A DNA stretch of 37,221 bases from Phoronis australis. Lineage: Eukaryota > Phoronida > Phoronidae. The stretch covers positions 452,259 to 489,479 of the forward strand of contig NMRA01000068.1 of the NCBI GenBank assembly GCA_002633005.1, given 5' to 3'. Each line of letters begins with the position of its first letter. The first letter of the stretch is position 1. The position numbers were made by a program, and so were the translations under genes. This document shows, piece by piece, positions 29,089 through 37,221 of this stretch. The notes below the pieces were generated by a model, which was not told the origin of the DNA, searched no databases, and saw only the letters and a list, made by a program, of their open reading frames with translations.

Positions 29089-29329
29089 AGGAGAACCCAA
29101 ATCTGTGTTGTTTAGGCTTGTGATTTTTTGAGTTCTAGACACACTAAACGCTTGTTATCCTGGCCAGTGGCTCGGAGCCCGATCAGGCCCGTCGTGGCTG
29201 GCCGAATTGACTCGATCTTTATCCCGGCCAGTGACTCAGAAACTGGTCAGACATCATGAACATAAACCAGCCAAAGTTGTAAGCTAAACTTCCAGTCAAG
29301 AAAATAAGTGAGCTAAAGTAATGCGCACG

Positions 29330-29553
29330 TGATTATGTTGGTGAATTACCCACGAAACTTCAAATCTACTTACTCGTCGGGAGCCGCGAATTTAGGTTCC
29401 ACTTTGGCCACAGCACCGTCAGGACAGAAGTTGTATATTGACAATCATTATTTTAATTATGTAAATGTAAGTAAAGACTCCCCTAACACCAAGCCGTGGG
29501 ATGGAAATCGATTGAGTTGTTTCACAACAGTTTCTGCCAGCAAACACTAAATT
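29330..29553 (+). pseudogene. Unrecognised coding remnant, left arm
   Basis: A plus-strand frame reads SSGAANLGSTLATAPSGQKL, then YIDNHYFNYVNVSKDSPNTK and PWDGNR, ending at 29550. The right arm keeps nearly the same peptide on the minus strand (IDNHYLSNVNVNKDSPNTCP, then WDGNR at about 31670-31570). Protein-level similarity between two diverged arms suggests an ancestral coding exon. I do not recognise the protein. Confidence 0.4.
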
Positions 29554-29785
29554 AGAATTAGCTCACATGGTCTCGGTTTCCCGTCAATTAGTTTTATTGC
29601 ACCTAAAGCTGGTAACACAGTGATTTATTCATTGCTGGCTTCTCAAATCATTTGCACTCATGAACACTACAAAGGCATTACAAATTGCATCTAATGAAGC
29701 AGACTTTCTTTCAGTTTTATATAAGTATTGGTTAGGGTAAGAATAATTCATTTTGAAACAGAATGCTCAGTAATAAACATCAACA

Positions 29786-29950
29786 TGCCAACTCGCAATC
29801 CTGACTTAGATGAGAGCTCATCAGTCGATCCCTGCGAAGACTTCGCAGGTGGATCGTTATAGTTTCACAGGCTATCAATTCGAACAGGAATACAGTGATG
29901 AAGAAATACTAGGGAGGCGCCGTGAACAAGCTAGACAAGGGAACGTATGG
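29786..29950 (+). pseudogene. P2X7-intracellular-like remnant, left arm
   Basis: After an MPTRNPDLDESSS start (29786) the frame breaks. Another frame gives TGYQFEQEYSDEEILGRRRE, the same word as YQFEPEYTDQEILERCHE in the right arm. The Cys-rich part is missing: the sequence is joined directly to reversed THAP sequence after about 29950. Confidence 0.45.
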
Positions 29951-29959
29951 ATTGGGTAG

Positions 29960-30181
29960 TTATTTGGTAAGCCGACATTCGTCAGGCACTGTCGACGACT
30001 GCAGGCCACAGACATGGAGATGTTTCACGGCCTCATACTTGCTATTTACAGTGTACTTTTCATTCTTCACTACCACGAGCCACTTCCTAAGCATTTCGGT
30101 CTCTCGAGGAAGTCGAAAAAAACTACCCGCTTTCCTCGCAGCTGCATAGTTCGGACAAGCGGGAATGATGCACCGCAACAT
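29960..30181 (-). pseudogene. THAP-type zinc-finger remnant, left arm
   Basis: Minus-strand frame from 30181: MLRCIIPACPNYAAARKAGS, then FFRLPRETEMLRKWLVVVKN and then HLHVCGLQSS. This follows the THAP pattern of early C-x4-C, then FxLPxxxxxxxKWL and a late HxxxC. THAP domains bind DNA and occur in P-element and Kolobok-type transposases as well as host proteins. The frame is open but no second domain follows, and the 3' end runs into rearranged sequence. Confidence 0.6.
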
Positions 30182-30320
30182 AGCGGCATTCACTCTGCAG
30201 ATGAACCACTGACGTCGCTAGCATCATTTCTCACCTTCCTCACAGGTCAACGCGACACCTTTTGGCAAGATAAGGTCGACCGTATGCGAGGCGATGTAGA
30301 TATAGACCAATTAAGATGGC

Positions 30321-30392
30321 AAAAAAGACTAATTAAATCGGGTGTCATTCTCCTTGAAAGGACAATGCCACCCGATTTAATTAGTCTTTTTT
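30321..30392. repeat. Central hairpin of the 3-kb inverted repeat
   Basis: AAAAAAGACTAATTAAATCG plus GGTG (30321-30344) is the exact reverse complement of 30369-30392, with a 24-bp loop. Weaker pairing continues outward (TAGACCAATT and AATTGGTCT). Confidence 0.85.
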
Positions 30393-30530
30393 ACCGTATG
30401 AATTGGTCTGTAGCCACATCGGCTCGTACACGGTCGATCTTACCTTGCTGAGAGGTGTCACGTTAACCTGTGAGGAAGGTGAGAAACTTGGTAGCGACAT
30501 CAGTGGTTAATCTGCAGAGTGAGTGCCACC

Positions 30531-30788
30531 ATGGTGTGGTGTGACGTTCCCGCTTGTGCGAACTATGAAGCTGCGAGGAAAGCTGGTACATTGTTTTTTC
30601 GATTTTCTTGAGAGCCGGAAATGCTTTGAAAGTGGCTTGCGGCAGTGAAAAATGAAAAGTACGGCATTCATACCTAGTTCGAGGCCGTGAAACATCTCTG
30701 TGTCTGTGGCCGGCGTTTTGTGGACAGTGATTTCACTGATGAATCCCGGCTTGCCAAACAGCAGGGCAGAAAAAGCGACCTAGGCTGA
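30531..30788 (+). pseudogene. THAP-type zinc-finger remnant, right arm
   Basis: The plus-strand frame from the ATG at 30531 reads MVWCDVPACANYEAARKAGT, then LFFRFS-stop, then KWLAAVKNEKY and HLCVCGRRFVDSDFTDESRL. The CxxxxC, FFR, KWL and HxCVC words match the left-arm copy. At least three in-frame stops make it a pseudogene. Confidence 0.6.
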
Positions 30789-31044
30789 AGTCTGCTGTGC
30801 CTAGTGTGTTTGCATTCGGCAGGCCCACCCCTATATTTTAGCCTGGGTCCGAGTATGTTATATAACCTGTCTGGTGACTTACTCGTTCCTCAGGCTTCCG
30901 TTTGCTCCTCTGGGTGTAGGATGTTTTCGCCAGTTCTTTTTACCAGGCCCTGAAAAACGTTATGAGCACACCTCTGTTCAGATAAGGTGCAAAATCAGGA
31001 TGATCTGTGAGACACATTTCTGCTTCTCCAAGAATTAAAGCGTT

Positions 31045-31305
31045 TCACATGTTGAATTCGTGGCAAAAAACACAGGCATCAGTCATTTCCATTATCATGC
31101 AGTTAGCGCACTGACACCATGACAAGTCATTGAGTCGGTTTTCGGAACTATCCAAATGCTCCATTGTGTGTCCACGTTCATGGCACCTCTCTAATATTTC
31201 TTGATCAGTGTATTCTGGTTCGAACTGATATCCTGAGAGTAACGATCTACCTTGGAGGTCTTTGTCAGATGAGTACTCCTCCAAGTCGGAATTGCGAGTT
31301 GCCAT
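31045..31305 (-). pseudogene. P2X7-intracellular-domain-like protein fragment, right arm
   Basis: The ATG at 31305-31303 opens 86 codons: MATRNSDLEEYSSDKDLQGR, then GYQFEPEYTDQEILERCHER, then NRLNDLSWCQCANC and CVFCHE. The WCxCxxCxxM...CxxC pattern is that of the cysteine-rich intracellular domain known from vertebrate P2X7 receptors. The same domain occurs, without the channel, in many invertebrate proteins, often in repeat-borne genes. No channel part is present. The domain is cut short after the first cysteine group, so it is a fragment or one exon. The longer open frame begins at 31362. Confidence 0.55.
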
Positions 31306-32039
31306 GTTGACGTTTATTACTGAGCGTTCTGTTTCAAAATGAATTATTCTCACCCTAACCAATACTTCAGTCTGATGTAAAACTGAAACAAAGTCCGTCT
31401 CATTAGATACAATTTTTAATGCCTTTGGAGTGTTCGTGAGTGCAAATGCAAGATTTGAGAAGCCAGCGATGAATGGACCACTGCTTTACCGACTTTAGGT
31501 GCAATAAAACTAAGTTGATCGGACACTGAGGCCGTGTGAGCGCATGGTAATTCAGTGTTTGCTGACAGAAACTGTTGTGAAACGGTAACTCGATTTCCAT
31601 CCCACGGACAGGTGTTAGGGGAATCTTTATTTACATTTACATTACTCAAATAATGATTGTCAATGTGCAACTTCTGCCCTGATGGTTATGTGGCCAAAGG
31701 GAAACCTGAATTTGCGGCCCCAGACGAGTAAGTATGATTTGCAGTTTCGTGGCTTAAATTCGTCAACATAATCACATGCACATCACTTCTGTGGTTCACT
31801 AGTATAGTATTTTCCTGACTGCAAGTTTAGTTTTCAACTTTGGCTGGTTTATGTTCGTGATGTCTTCAGTCCGGTCGCGACAAGCCTGATCAGTTTCCGA
31901 GCCACTGGCCGGGATACGAGTCAGTCTGGCCGCGACGGGCCTGATCGGGGTCTGAGCCACATGGCCGGGATAACAAGCGTTTTGTGTGTTAAGAACTCAA
32001 AAAGTCACAAGTCTAAACAACACAGACCTAGGTTCTCCT

Positions 32040-33140
32040 GTCTGTATTTCATGGAAGAATACTTCAAATTTATATCCCCGAACAGACCCCAAAACTCCTG
32101 CTACGGACCTTGGTAAATTGGCCTGCCAAACTTTGTAGGCTTCGGTGTGTTCAAATACCAATAAATCCAGTGAAATAAAACAACACGTTTTTACAAGAAC
32201 TCGGTGTAGTTTTAAGGGTTTTACATTGAAGTTTTATGATTTTTTGGTGTTAAACGATGAATTCAAGCGAGAAGCTGACTCCAGTAACCTGTGCTATGAA
32301 CTGCTGAACAGACTGCGTATGAAACCAATGACGTCATTGGATAATTTCAACACCTCCGTCTTCCATCAGGTGTTAGGTAATGCAACTGAATGTGCAGTTA
32401 TTGACTAGAACTACTCGATCTAATGGCAGACAGAGGTGTTGAAATTAACCAATGACGAGATCGTAATGCATCTCAAATATAGCGAATAACGGGGATTGAA
32501 CAATTACGTTAACACATAATCTGGAGACAATTTAGTCAAGATATATCCAAGAAAATCTATCGCGGTTTGTTGGAGCTTCCCTCACCGAGTGCCAATTTGA
32601 GGAAGGTACGCGCAAAGTCATGTCTGCTGATGAACAAAACGTCCAAGAGACACAAATCCTTCAACTCCACTGTGGATATAATCTTTCCATCAGATGATAC
32701 TTTTTGCAAGTGACGAGCCAGGTCATGCTCAGTCTCGCGATTGTCCTTGCCTAACACGCGCGATGTCAATTGAAATACTTTGTGGTTATCGTACGCCCTT
32801 AAAAAGTTAATAGCGTTAAAGCAGAGTTGGAATTCTTCGTCACAGTCATTTGATCCTTGTGGTATTTGGGATTTTGTAATACAGTGTTACTTAATTGGGA
32901 AAATGGAAAATTGAGATGTGTAAATTCATCAAAATTTTCTTTTGTTCATCACAAAATATTGTAAGATATTTTGCAAGATATGTTGACTGTGTAAATCTGT
33001 GGTTTAAACCTGGTGCAGTGTACAGAAATGCATGATTCCACAATCAAAAATTGCCAGCATGGACAAGTTTGTGGGTAATACTCATACTTGCTTTATTAAC
33101 CAATTTTGTTTTCTTCACCATTATTGTATGATAGGCAACA
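32040..33140. other. Upstream region of the EFCAB5-like gene
   Basis: It contains two unassigned frames. The plus frame 32145-32408 ends in LCYELLNRLRMKPMTSLDNF. The minus frame, about 32850-32557, reads FNAINFLRAYDNHKVFQLTS, then RVLGKDNRETEHDLARHLQK and ISTVELKDLCLLDVLF, and stops at 32557. The latter looks like real protein but has no family I recognise and no clear start. A perfect palindrome lies at 32325. I see no TATA box near 33141. Confidence 0.35.
32325..32340. promoter_or_regulatory. Perfect CCAAT-CRE-ATTGG palindrome
   Basis: CCAATGACGTCATTGG reads the same on both strands and contains two CCAAT boxes (one per strand) around a full CRE (TGACGTCA). A half copy (CCAATGACGAG) lies at about 32448. 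It is about 800 bp upstream of the EFCAB5-like ATG. Function is inferred only from the motif. Confidence 0.5.
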
Positions 33141-33736
33141 ATGGCGGATGCAACAATCACGTACCGCACGACATCTGGATCAAGCCATGGGTCAAGAGCT
33201 CCCAGTCGCCGTGTGGTCTTTACACCACCCAATAAAGCTGCCAGTCCTGGGCCAGGACATCCTGGTCAAACTCCAAGCGAGGAACCAATCAAAAACATAG
33301 AGAAGCAATGGCAAACATATCACGATGATAAACTCATGAACAAATTAGTAGATAAACGAATTGAGAAAAAGGAAACAAGTCAGTTATCCAAACAGAAAGC
33401 TAGACACCTTGCTAGAAAAATTCCTGTCGAGATATTGGCTAAAGAATGGCTCAGTGATAATAAAGCTACAGTGGAAACACGTGCTTTCATGGTAGACAAA
33501 ATTTTACCAACGCTCATTCTGGGGATCGAGAAACTGTTGATTGAGGCAGATGGACGAGGACTGATGGTTGCAAATGAAATTGACAAGAACTTCAATCCAA
33601 TTAATTACCTGGCTCAGTACCTCATGAGGAACAACCCAAGATTCAGTAACTTTTCCGAGGCCTCTCCCTACATCCGAGGATTGCGGGAGGTTCATGAAGA
33701 ATTGAAGAAACAACTATTTGACTACGAAGAAAACAG
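33141..33736 (+). CDS. EFCAB5: EFCAB5-like exon 1 (coding)
   Basis: The exon has 596 nt from the ATG to AAACAG before a GTAACG donor; reading through the donor gives a TAA at 33738. It leaves two bases (AG) that form AGA with the next exon. It holds the DPY-30-like word at about residues 151-168. Confidence 0.8.
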
Positions 33737-36476
33737 GTAACGTCAAGTAGTAAATGTTTTGGACACTAAATCTGCAAATCTTGATTCTGTACATCAAATT
33801 CTTTTCTTAGTAGTAAGACAGTTGAAAATAAACAATCGTTTCCAAGAACCAACCCAGTCTAATTTTTACTCCTCCATTCAGACCACATGATGTTGGAGAA
33901 ATTCAAAAGATTCCTCAAAATCGACCTTTATTATCTTTAAAGGGGATGTTTACAGCATGTGTACTTTCTATTATGATTGCCATCTAAAAATTTTTTTGTT
34001 CTGTCAGACTGGCTCGTATCAAGGCCGAAGCTAAAGCCAAAAGGGAACAACGTGAGGAAGACACAAGAATGAAAAAACTGGAGAGAACTAGGCGAGAGGA
34101 GTGTCTGAAAAAACAGTTCCTGGAGTGGAACGTTGGATATGACGGGCGCATTGAGCTTACTTTGGTGGGTTAGGCTGATACTTTTTACCAATTCTTGTAG
34201 ATGTCTGCCGTGGGCACATTTTTATGCGCCCACAAATTGATATGTGGACGCATTACACCGTCACCTTCGTCCATCCGTCCTGGCGGCGTCCGCTGCTCTA
34301 TGTCCAAAATACCTTGATGTATGTTCATGAAATTTTGCATGTGTTCCTTCCATGGATGGAATAGCATGAGCGAACTTTCTGGCGAATCCGACCATGGGTG
34401 TGCCCCCTAGTGGCAATTTTAGTTTTTTACGTTTATCTCAGTGTTAATCTTTAAAAGTCCTGAATGTTACTTTCGTAAAATTTGGTATATAGGCACCTAT
34501 TAGTGAGATGATGCTGTCCTGTCATTTTCAGATGGATTCAATGTAGTTTGCGCTACCTAATGGCCATTTTTACTGTTTTGGAGTCTGTTTTGTTGCGTCC
34601 ACCCCTCTATCAAGCAAACCGCTCAAAGGATGATTGTGAAAATTGGCACGTATGTTCTTACTATGAAGTGGACGGCTGACAATGATTTTTTGATGATTTC
34701 GACTGCAGTGGCGCCTCCTAGTGGCAGTTTTGTTTTTTGCACTTATGGCTGTTTCTCCTAATCCGTTTGAAAGATCTTTACTAAATTTAGTAAGTGTATT
34801 TATGTGATGTTGACAACAGACGACGACGACTTTTGTACGGATTTGACAACAGGTATGCCACCTAGTGGCAATTTTAATTTTGTTACGCTTACCCCTGTAT
34901 GTTCAAAGGTTCTCAGTTATTGTCATAAAATTTGGCATACAGGCATCTTTTGATGAGGTGACGCTATCTCTTCATTTTCAGATGGATTCAATGTAGTTTG
35001 CGCCACCTATTGGCCATTTTTACTGTCTTTTGAAATCCACTCGTCTATCAACAACCAAACCGCTTTCAGAATAAGTGTGAAAATTGGTATGTATGTTTTC
35101 ACTAGGAAGTGGACAGCTCATGATGATTTTCCGACGAGTTCGACTACTGTGGCGCCTACTAGTGGCAGTTTTGTTTTTTGTGCGCCCATGGCTGTATCTC
35201 CGAAACCATTTGCAGGATCCTTACTTAATTTAGAAAGTGTATTTATGTTGACAGTGGACGGTGACGACTTTCAGACGGATCTGAGTACTGGTGTGCCACC
35301 TAGTGTCAATTTTAGTTTGTTTACGTTTACCAGTCTGTATCTTCAAAGGTCCTCTGTTTTCATAAAATTTTGAATATAGGCATCTATTGGTGAGATGAAG
35401 CTATTATCCTGTTCTTGGGTGGAATCAAGGTTTTTTTTCGCCACCTAGTAGCCATTTTGCTGTTTTCAAATCTTGTTTTTGACCCCTCGATCAATCAAAT
35501 CATTCTAGAGATGGTTTTGAAAATTGGCGTATATGTTTTCAGTGTGAGGAGGACGTTTGAGGATAGTGACTGACTACTGTCGGTGGCACCTCCTAGTGGT
35601 AGTTTTGTTTTGTTTTTCGCAGATTGCTGTATATCCAAACCCCACTGCAGGATCTTTATTAAATTTAGTAAGTGAATTTATATGAAGGTAACAGACGATG
35701 ACTTTCAAGCGGATCGAACGGACGCTGTGCCCACAAGTGGCAATTTCATTTTGTTCCGTTTTCCTTTATTTCTCGGAAGTTCCTTGATAGATTTTTATGA
35801 AATATGGCATGTTCCCATACATGGATGGATTGTACATTTTTTTGACATCTAGTGGTCATTTCTATGATACAAATAAATAACCCTAAAAGCACACCATTTG
35901 CGATTCGTGGGCGTATTTCAACGCTCGTTGTTGCTCTTGTTTACGAGGTCATCTTTTTTATTTGAAGTCTTGACATGTGGTTACCTGAGTCCACTTCCCA
36001 AGAACAATGACAATGGTCACTATCCAGCTTCGATGTTGTTTCATGACCTAGGGCCAAAAAAGGTCTGGATCTAATGGTCAGTTGTCTCAATGAACACTTG
36101 GTGGCTTCCATTGGTGGTTCATTTTCAAAGCTATAAGTAACAATGCACTGCTGTGTACCAACTCAAACAATAAAACTAAACTGAATTTTTTGTCAGTAAC
36201 CAGTGCATATTTATAGCTAAGGGCAGAGTGAATTAGTTATAACTCTGATTTAGAGTTCATATTGTCCATCTGGAAAAAAACAGAAAACATACTATAGGAA
36301 GGTATTAATTTAATATACAGTTCTTGTCTTCTTATCAGCTGCAGAATGCCTTGAGGTCATTTGTGGAGGTAACGGAACAGTTCCCGGAGGAGCTGAGGCT
36401 AGCGTCACAGCTGAGTGAAGAGTTGGAAGCTACTGACGAGACTGGAAGGACAATGAATCTAAAGGAATTCGCTAAG
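33141..36476 (+). CDS. EFCAB5: EFCAB5-like gene, first three exons (3' incomplete)
   Basis: Three exons join in phase: 33141-33736, 34008-34164 and 36339-36476, giving about 297 residues. The ATG at 33141 is in a good context (AACAATGGCGG). Residues 1-60 are basic and Ser/Pro-rich. The central part has LAKEWLSDNKATVETRAFMV and KILPTLILGIEKLLIEADGR, then a DPY-30-like word FNPINYLAQYLMRNNPRF. Such motifs dock A-kinase-anchoring or ciliary radial-spoke-type partners. Exon 2 is a charged coiled-coil-like helix (KAEAKAKREQREEDTRMKKL). Exon 3 resembles an EF-hand flank (TGRTMNLKEFAK). The combination is what I remember of EFCAB5, a long EF-hand protein of ciliated tissue, but the EF-hands themselves are off the right edge. 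The identity is therefore probable, not proven. Transcription diverges from SMPD4. Confidence 0.6.
34008..34164 (+). CDS. EFCAB5: EFCAB5-like exon 2
   Basis: The acceptor is TTTTGTTCTGTCAG before 34008 and the donor GTGGGT after 34164; 157 nt, ending in phase 0. It encodes a Glu/Lys/Arg-rich helix and FLEWNVGYDGRIELTL. CTCF-motif array 3 begins 40 bp after its donor. Confidence 0.78.
34205..35945 (-). mobile_element. CTCF-motif composite repeat, array 3, near-complete copy
   Basis: This is the best-preserved copy, reversed relative to arrays 1 and 2, in intron 2 of the EFCAB5-like gene. Tail: GTGGGCACATTTTTATGCGC at 34209, then CCACAAATTGATATGTGGAC. Head: about 35900-35945 (GCGATTCGTGGGCGTATTTC). 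CTCF-like cores (minus strand) lie at 34400 (CCACTAGGGGGCAC, exact), 34550, 34711, 34855, 35000, 35152, 35293, 35438, 35586, 35727 and 35842. Types run A-B-C-A-B-C-A-B-C-A-B; core-to-core steps are 141-161 bp except the last (115). Ends share an inverted ATRCGCCCACRAATYG, separated on one side by a hairpin. It contains no protein gene; the ORF at 35077-35373 follows the repeat. Confidence 0.8.
35946..36338 (+). other. Remainder of intron 2 of the EFCAB5-like gene
   Basis: No gene or repeat is recognised between the head of array 3 and exon 3. Confidence 0.45.
36339..36476 (+). CDS. EFCAB5: EFCAB5-like exon 3
   Basis: The acceptor is TTGTCTTCTTATCAG before 36339 and the donor GTATGA after 36476; 138 nt, 46 codons, phase 0 at both ends. 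It begins LQNALRSFVEVTEQFPEELR and ends MNLKEFAK. Confidence 0.78.
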
Positions 36477-37221
36477 GTATGACTGAGTATTGCATCATAA
36501 TGTTATGCTTATGAATTCATTTCATTACACAAACTATTAAGATGCGGTCTCTGAGTAGATTTTCAAAAGTCAGCCTATGCGTCAAAATTTAGAACATTTT
36601 TTTCAAAACTGGAGCATTAAACTTCAATCGGTCATATTAGCTGTCTCCAAAATTGTATGTTTTCAGTAATGAAAATAATTAACTTACAAAATAGATCGAA
36701 GTTGTACTTCAGTGTCAGGAGTAACCAATATGCATAATTATTCAAATTTGTCAGCTTTGTGCTACACAGGGGAAATAATCCTCAGACCACTTTTCCTAAC
36801 CAATTTTAGTGGCTGTTTTTGTGACCTCTTACCTCCATATTACACTTTTTAGCTTTATGCAACTTTTTGATCATCTATTATGTAAAATGCATCGTTTGCA
36901 CAAACTCCGTCTTCCCCGCTCCACTACAGACCTTCAATGCGCCCGTTTTGGCACCGCCTTGGTCCCAGGTATTGCACCGGCCCCCTATTTGGGTTTGAGG
37001 TGTTCTATTTTTTTCTCGCTGGCCGTTTTTTCGAGGACGCGGAGGGAGGGTGGCCAATTTCGTACTGGCGTTGGTGACGTCATGCCGTGGGCTTAATTTC
37101 AATCCCTCCGGCTTCTGTCGTGTATATAATTCATCGGGCCTCGGCTGTCGCCGCCAAAATTAATGATGCCTCGTTAAAAAATTCTTCCTCTTTCTTGAGT
37201 AAACTAAATTATTTACCTTGG
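36477..37221 (+). other. Intron 3 of the EFCAB5-like gene, to window edge
   Basis: No further exon is identified. From about 36940 the sequence is more G+C- and CpG-rich, with a CRE palindrome TGACGTCA at 37075-37082 and then TATATAATTC at 37123. It could be part of an unrecognised repeat. The ORFs on both strands at 36809-37102 have no motif. Confidence 0.35.

Larger units (their letters stand above)
29089..32039. mobile_element. Large imperfect inverted repeat, transposon-like, 3 kb
   Basis: The left end (AGGAGAACCCAAATCTGTGT, then TGTTTAG) is matched by the reverse complement of the right end (AGGAGAACCTAGGTCTGTGT, then TGTTTAG). Homology continues inward through GCTTGTTATCC, the GGCCAGTGGCTC/GATCAGGCCCGTCG block, a shared putative exon, P2X7-type and THAP-type segments, and meets at a perfect 24-bp inverted pair around 30356. 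The left arm is about 1.27 kb and the right about 1.68 kb; the left has lost a central piece. The arms differ by many substitutions. This is either one old foldback element or two inverted copies of one element. It separates the divergent SMPD4 and EFCAB5-like promoters. Confidence 0.8.

Noticed and set aside
30014-30451. 145-codon plus ORF
   Set aside because: It is antisense to the THAP remnant and passes through the central hairpin of the inverted repeat.
31045-31362. A P2X7 receptor gene
   Set aside because: Only the Cys-rich intracellular-type segment is present, with no channel or membrane segments, inside an inverted repeat with a THAP remnant.
32145-32408. CARD or death-fold domain
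   Set aside because: The helical C-terminal words only loosely resemble a death fold, and the N-terminal half is low-complexity. There is not enough to name a domain.

Overview
The window is nuclear DNA of a metazoan, most likely a marine invertebrate or an early-branching chordate. Its protein-coding exons are small and bounded by GT-AG splice sites, introns are long, and much of the sequence is transposon-derived. No feature identifies the species. Two genuine host genes are visible. On the minus strand, nine or ten exons between about 26.0 and 8.2 kb encode the N-terminal third of SMPD4 (neutral sphingomyelinase 3). The proposed first exon lies under a YY1/NRF1-type promoter, and the C-terminal exons must lie beyond the left edge or be unrecognised. 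On the plus strand, three phase-compatible exons from 33.1 to 36.5 kb begin an EFCAB5-like gene with a DPY-30-like motif; it runs off the right edge. The two genes diverge from starts about 7.1 kb apart.

Layout. 0-0.3 kb: end of an unrecognised ORF. 0.9-2.5 kb: a cluster of the 12-mer TAGTGTACGTAC with a tandem duplication of about 345 bp. 4.5-7.0 kb: composite repeats carrying many CTCF-like core motifs. 7-8.2 kb: unresolved. 8.2-20 kb: SMPD4 exons, with SINEs, a MITE, a minisatellite that runs across an exon boundary and a LINE remnant in the introns. 20.2-25.7 kb (SMPD4 intron 1): a second CTCF-motif array, a decayed Ty3/gypsy retrotransposon and a 327-bp foldback element, one after another. 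26-29 kb: the promoter, SINEs and a G-rich MITE. 29.1-32.0 kb: a 3-kb imperfect inverted repeat whose arms hold broken THAP-type and P2X7-intracellular-type coding remnants. 33.1 kb to the end: the EFCAB5-like gene, whose second intron holds the third CTCF-motif array, in reverse orientation.

The strongest unusual signal is the repeat family at 4.5-7.0, 20.2-21.2 and 34.2-35.9 kb. It is built from three sub-unit types in fixed order, about 145 bp apart, each centred on a sequence very close to the vertebrate CTCF core. Arrays 1 and 2 point right and array 3 points left. The second strong signal is a minisatellite of about 36 bp that has multiplied the 3' splice site of an SMPD4 exon. All calls come from reading the sequence; no database search was possible.
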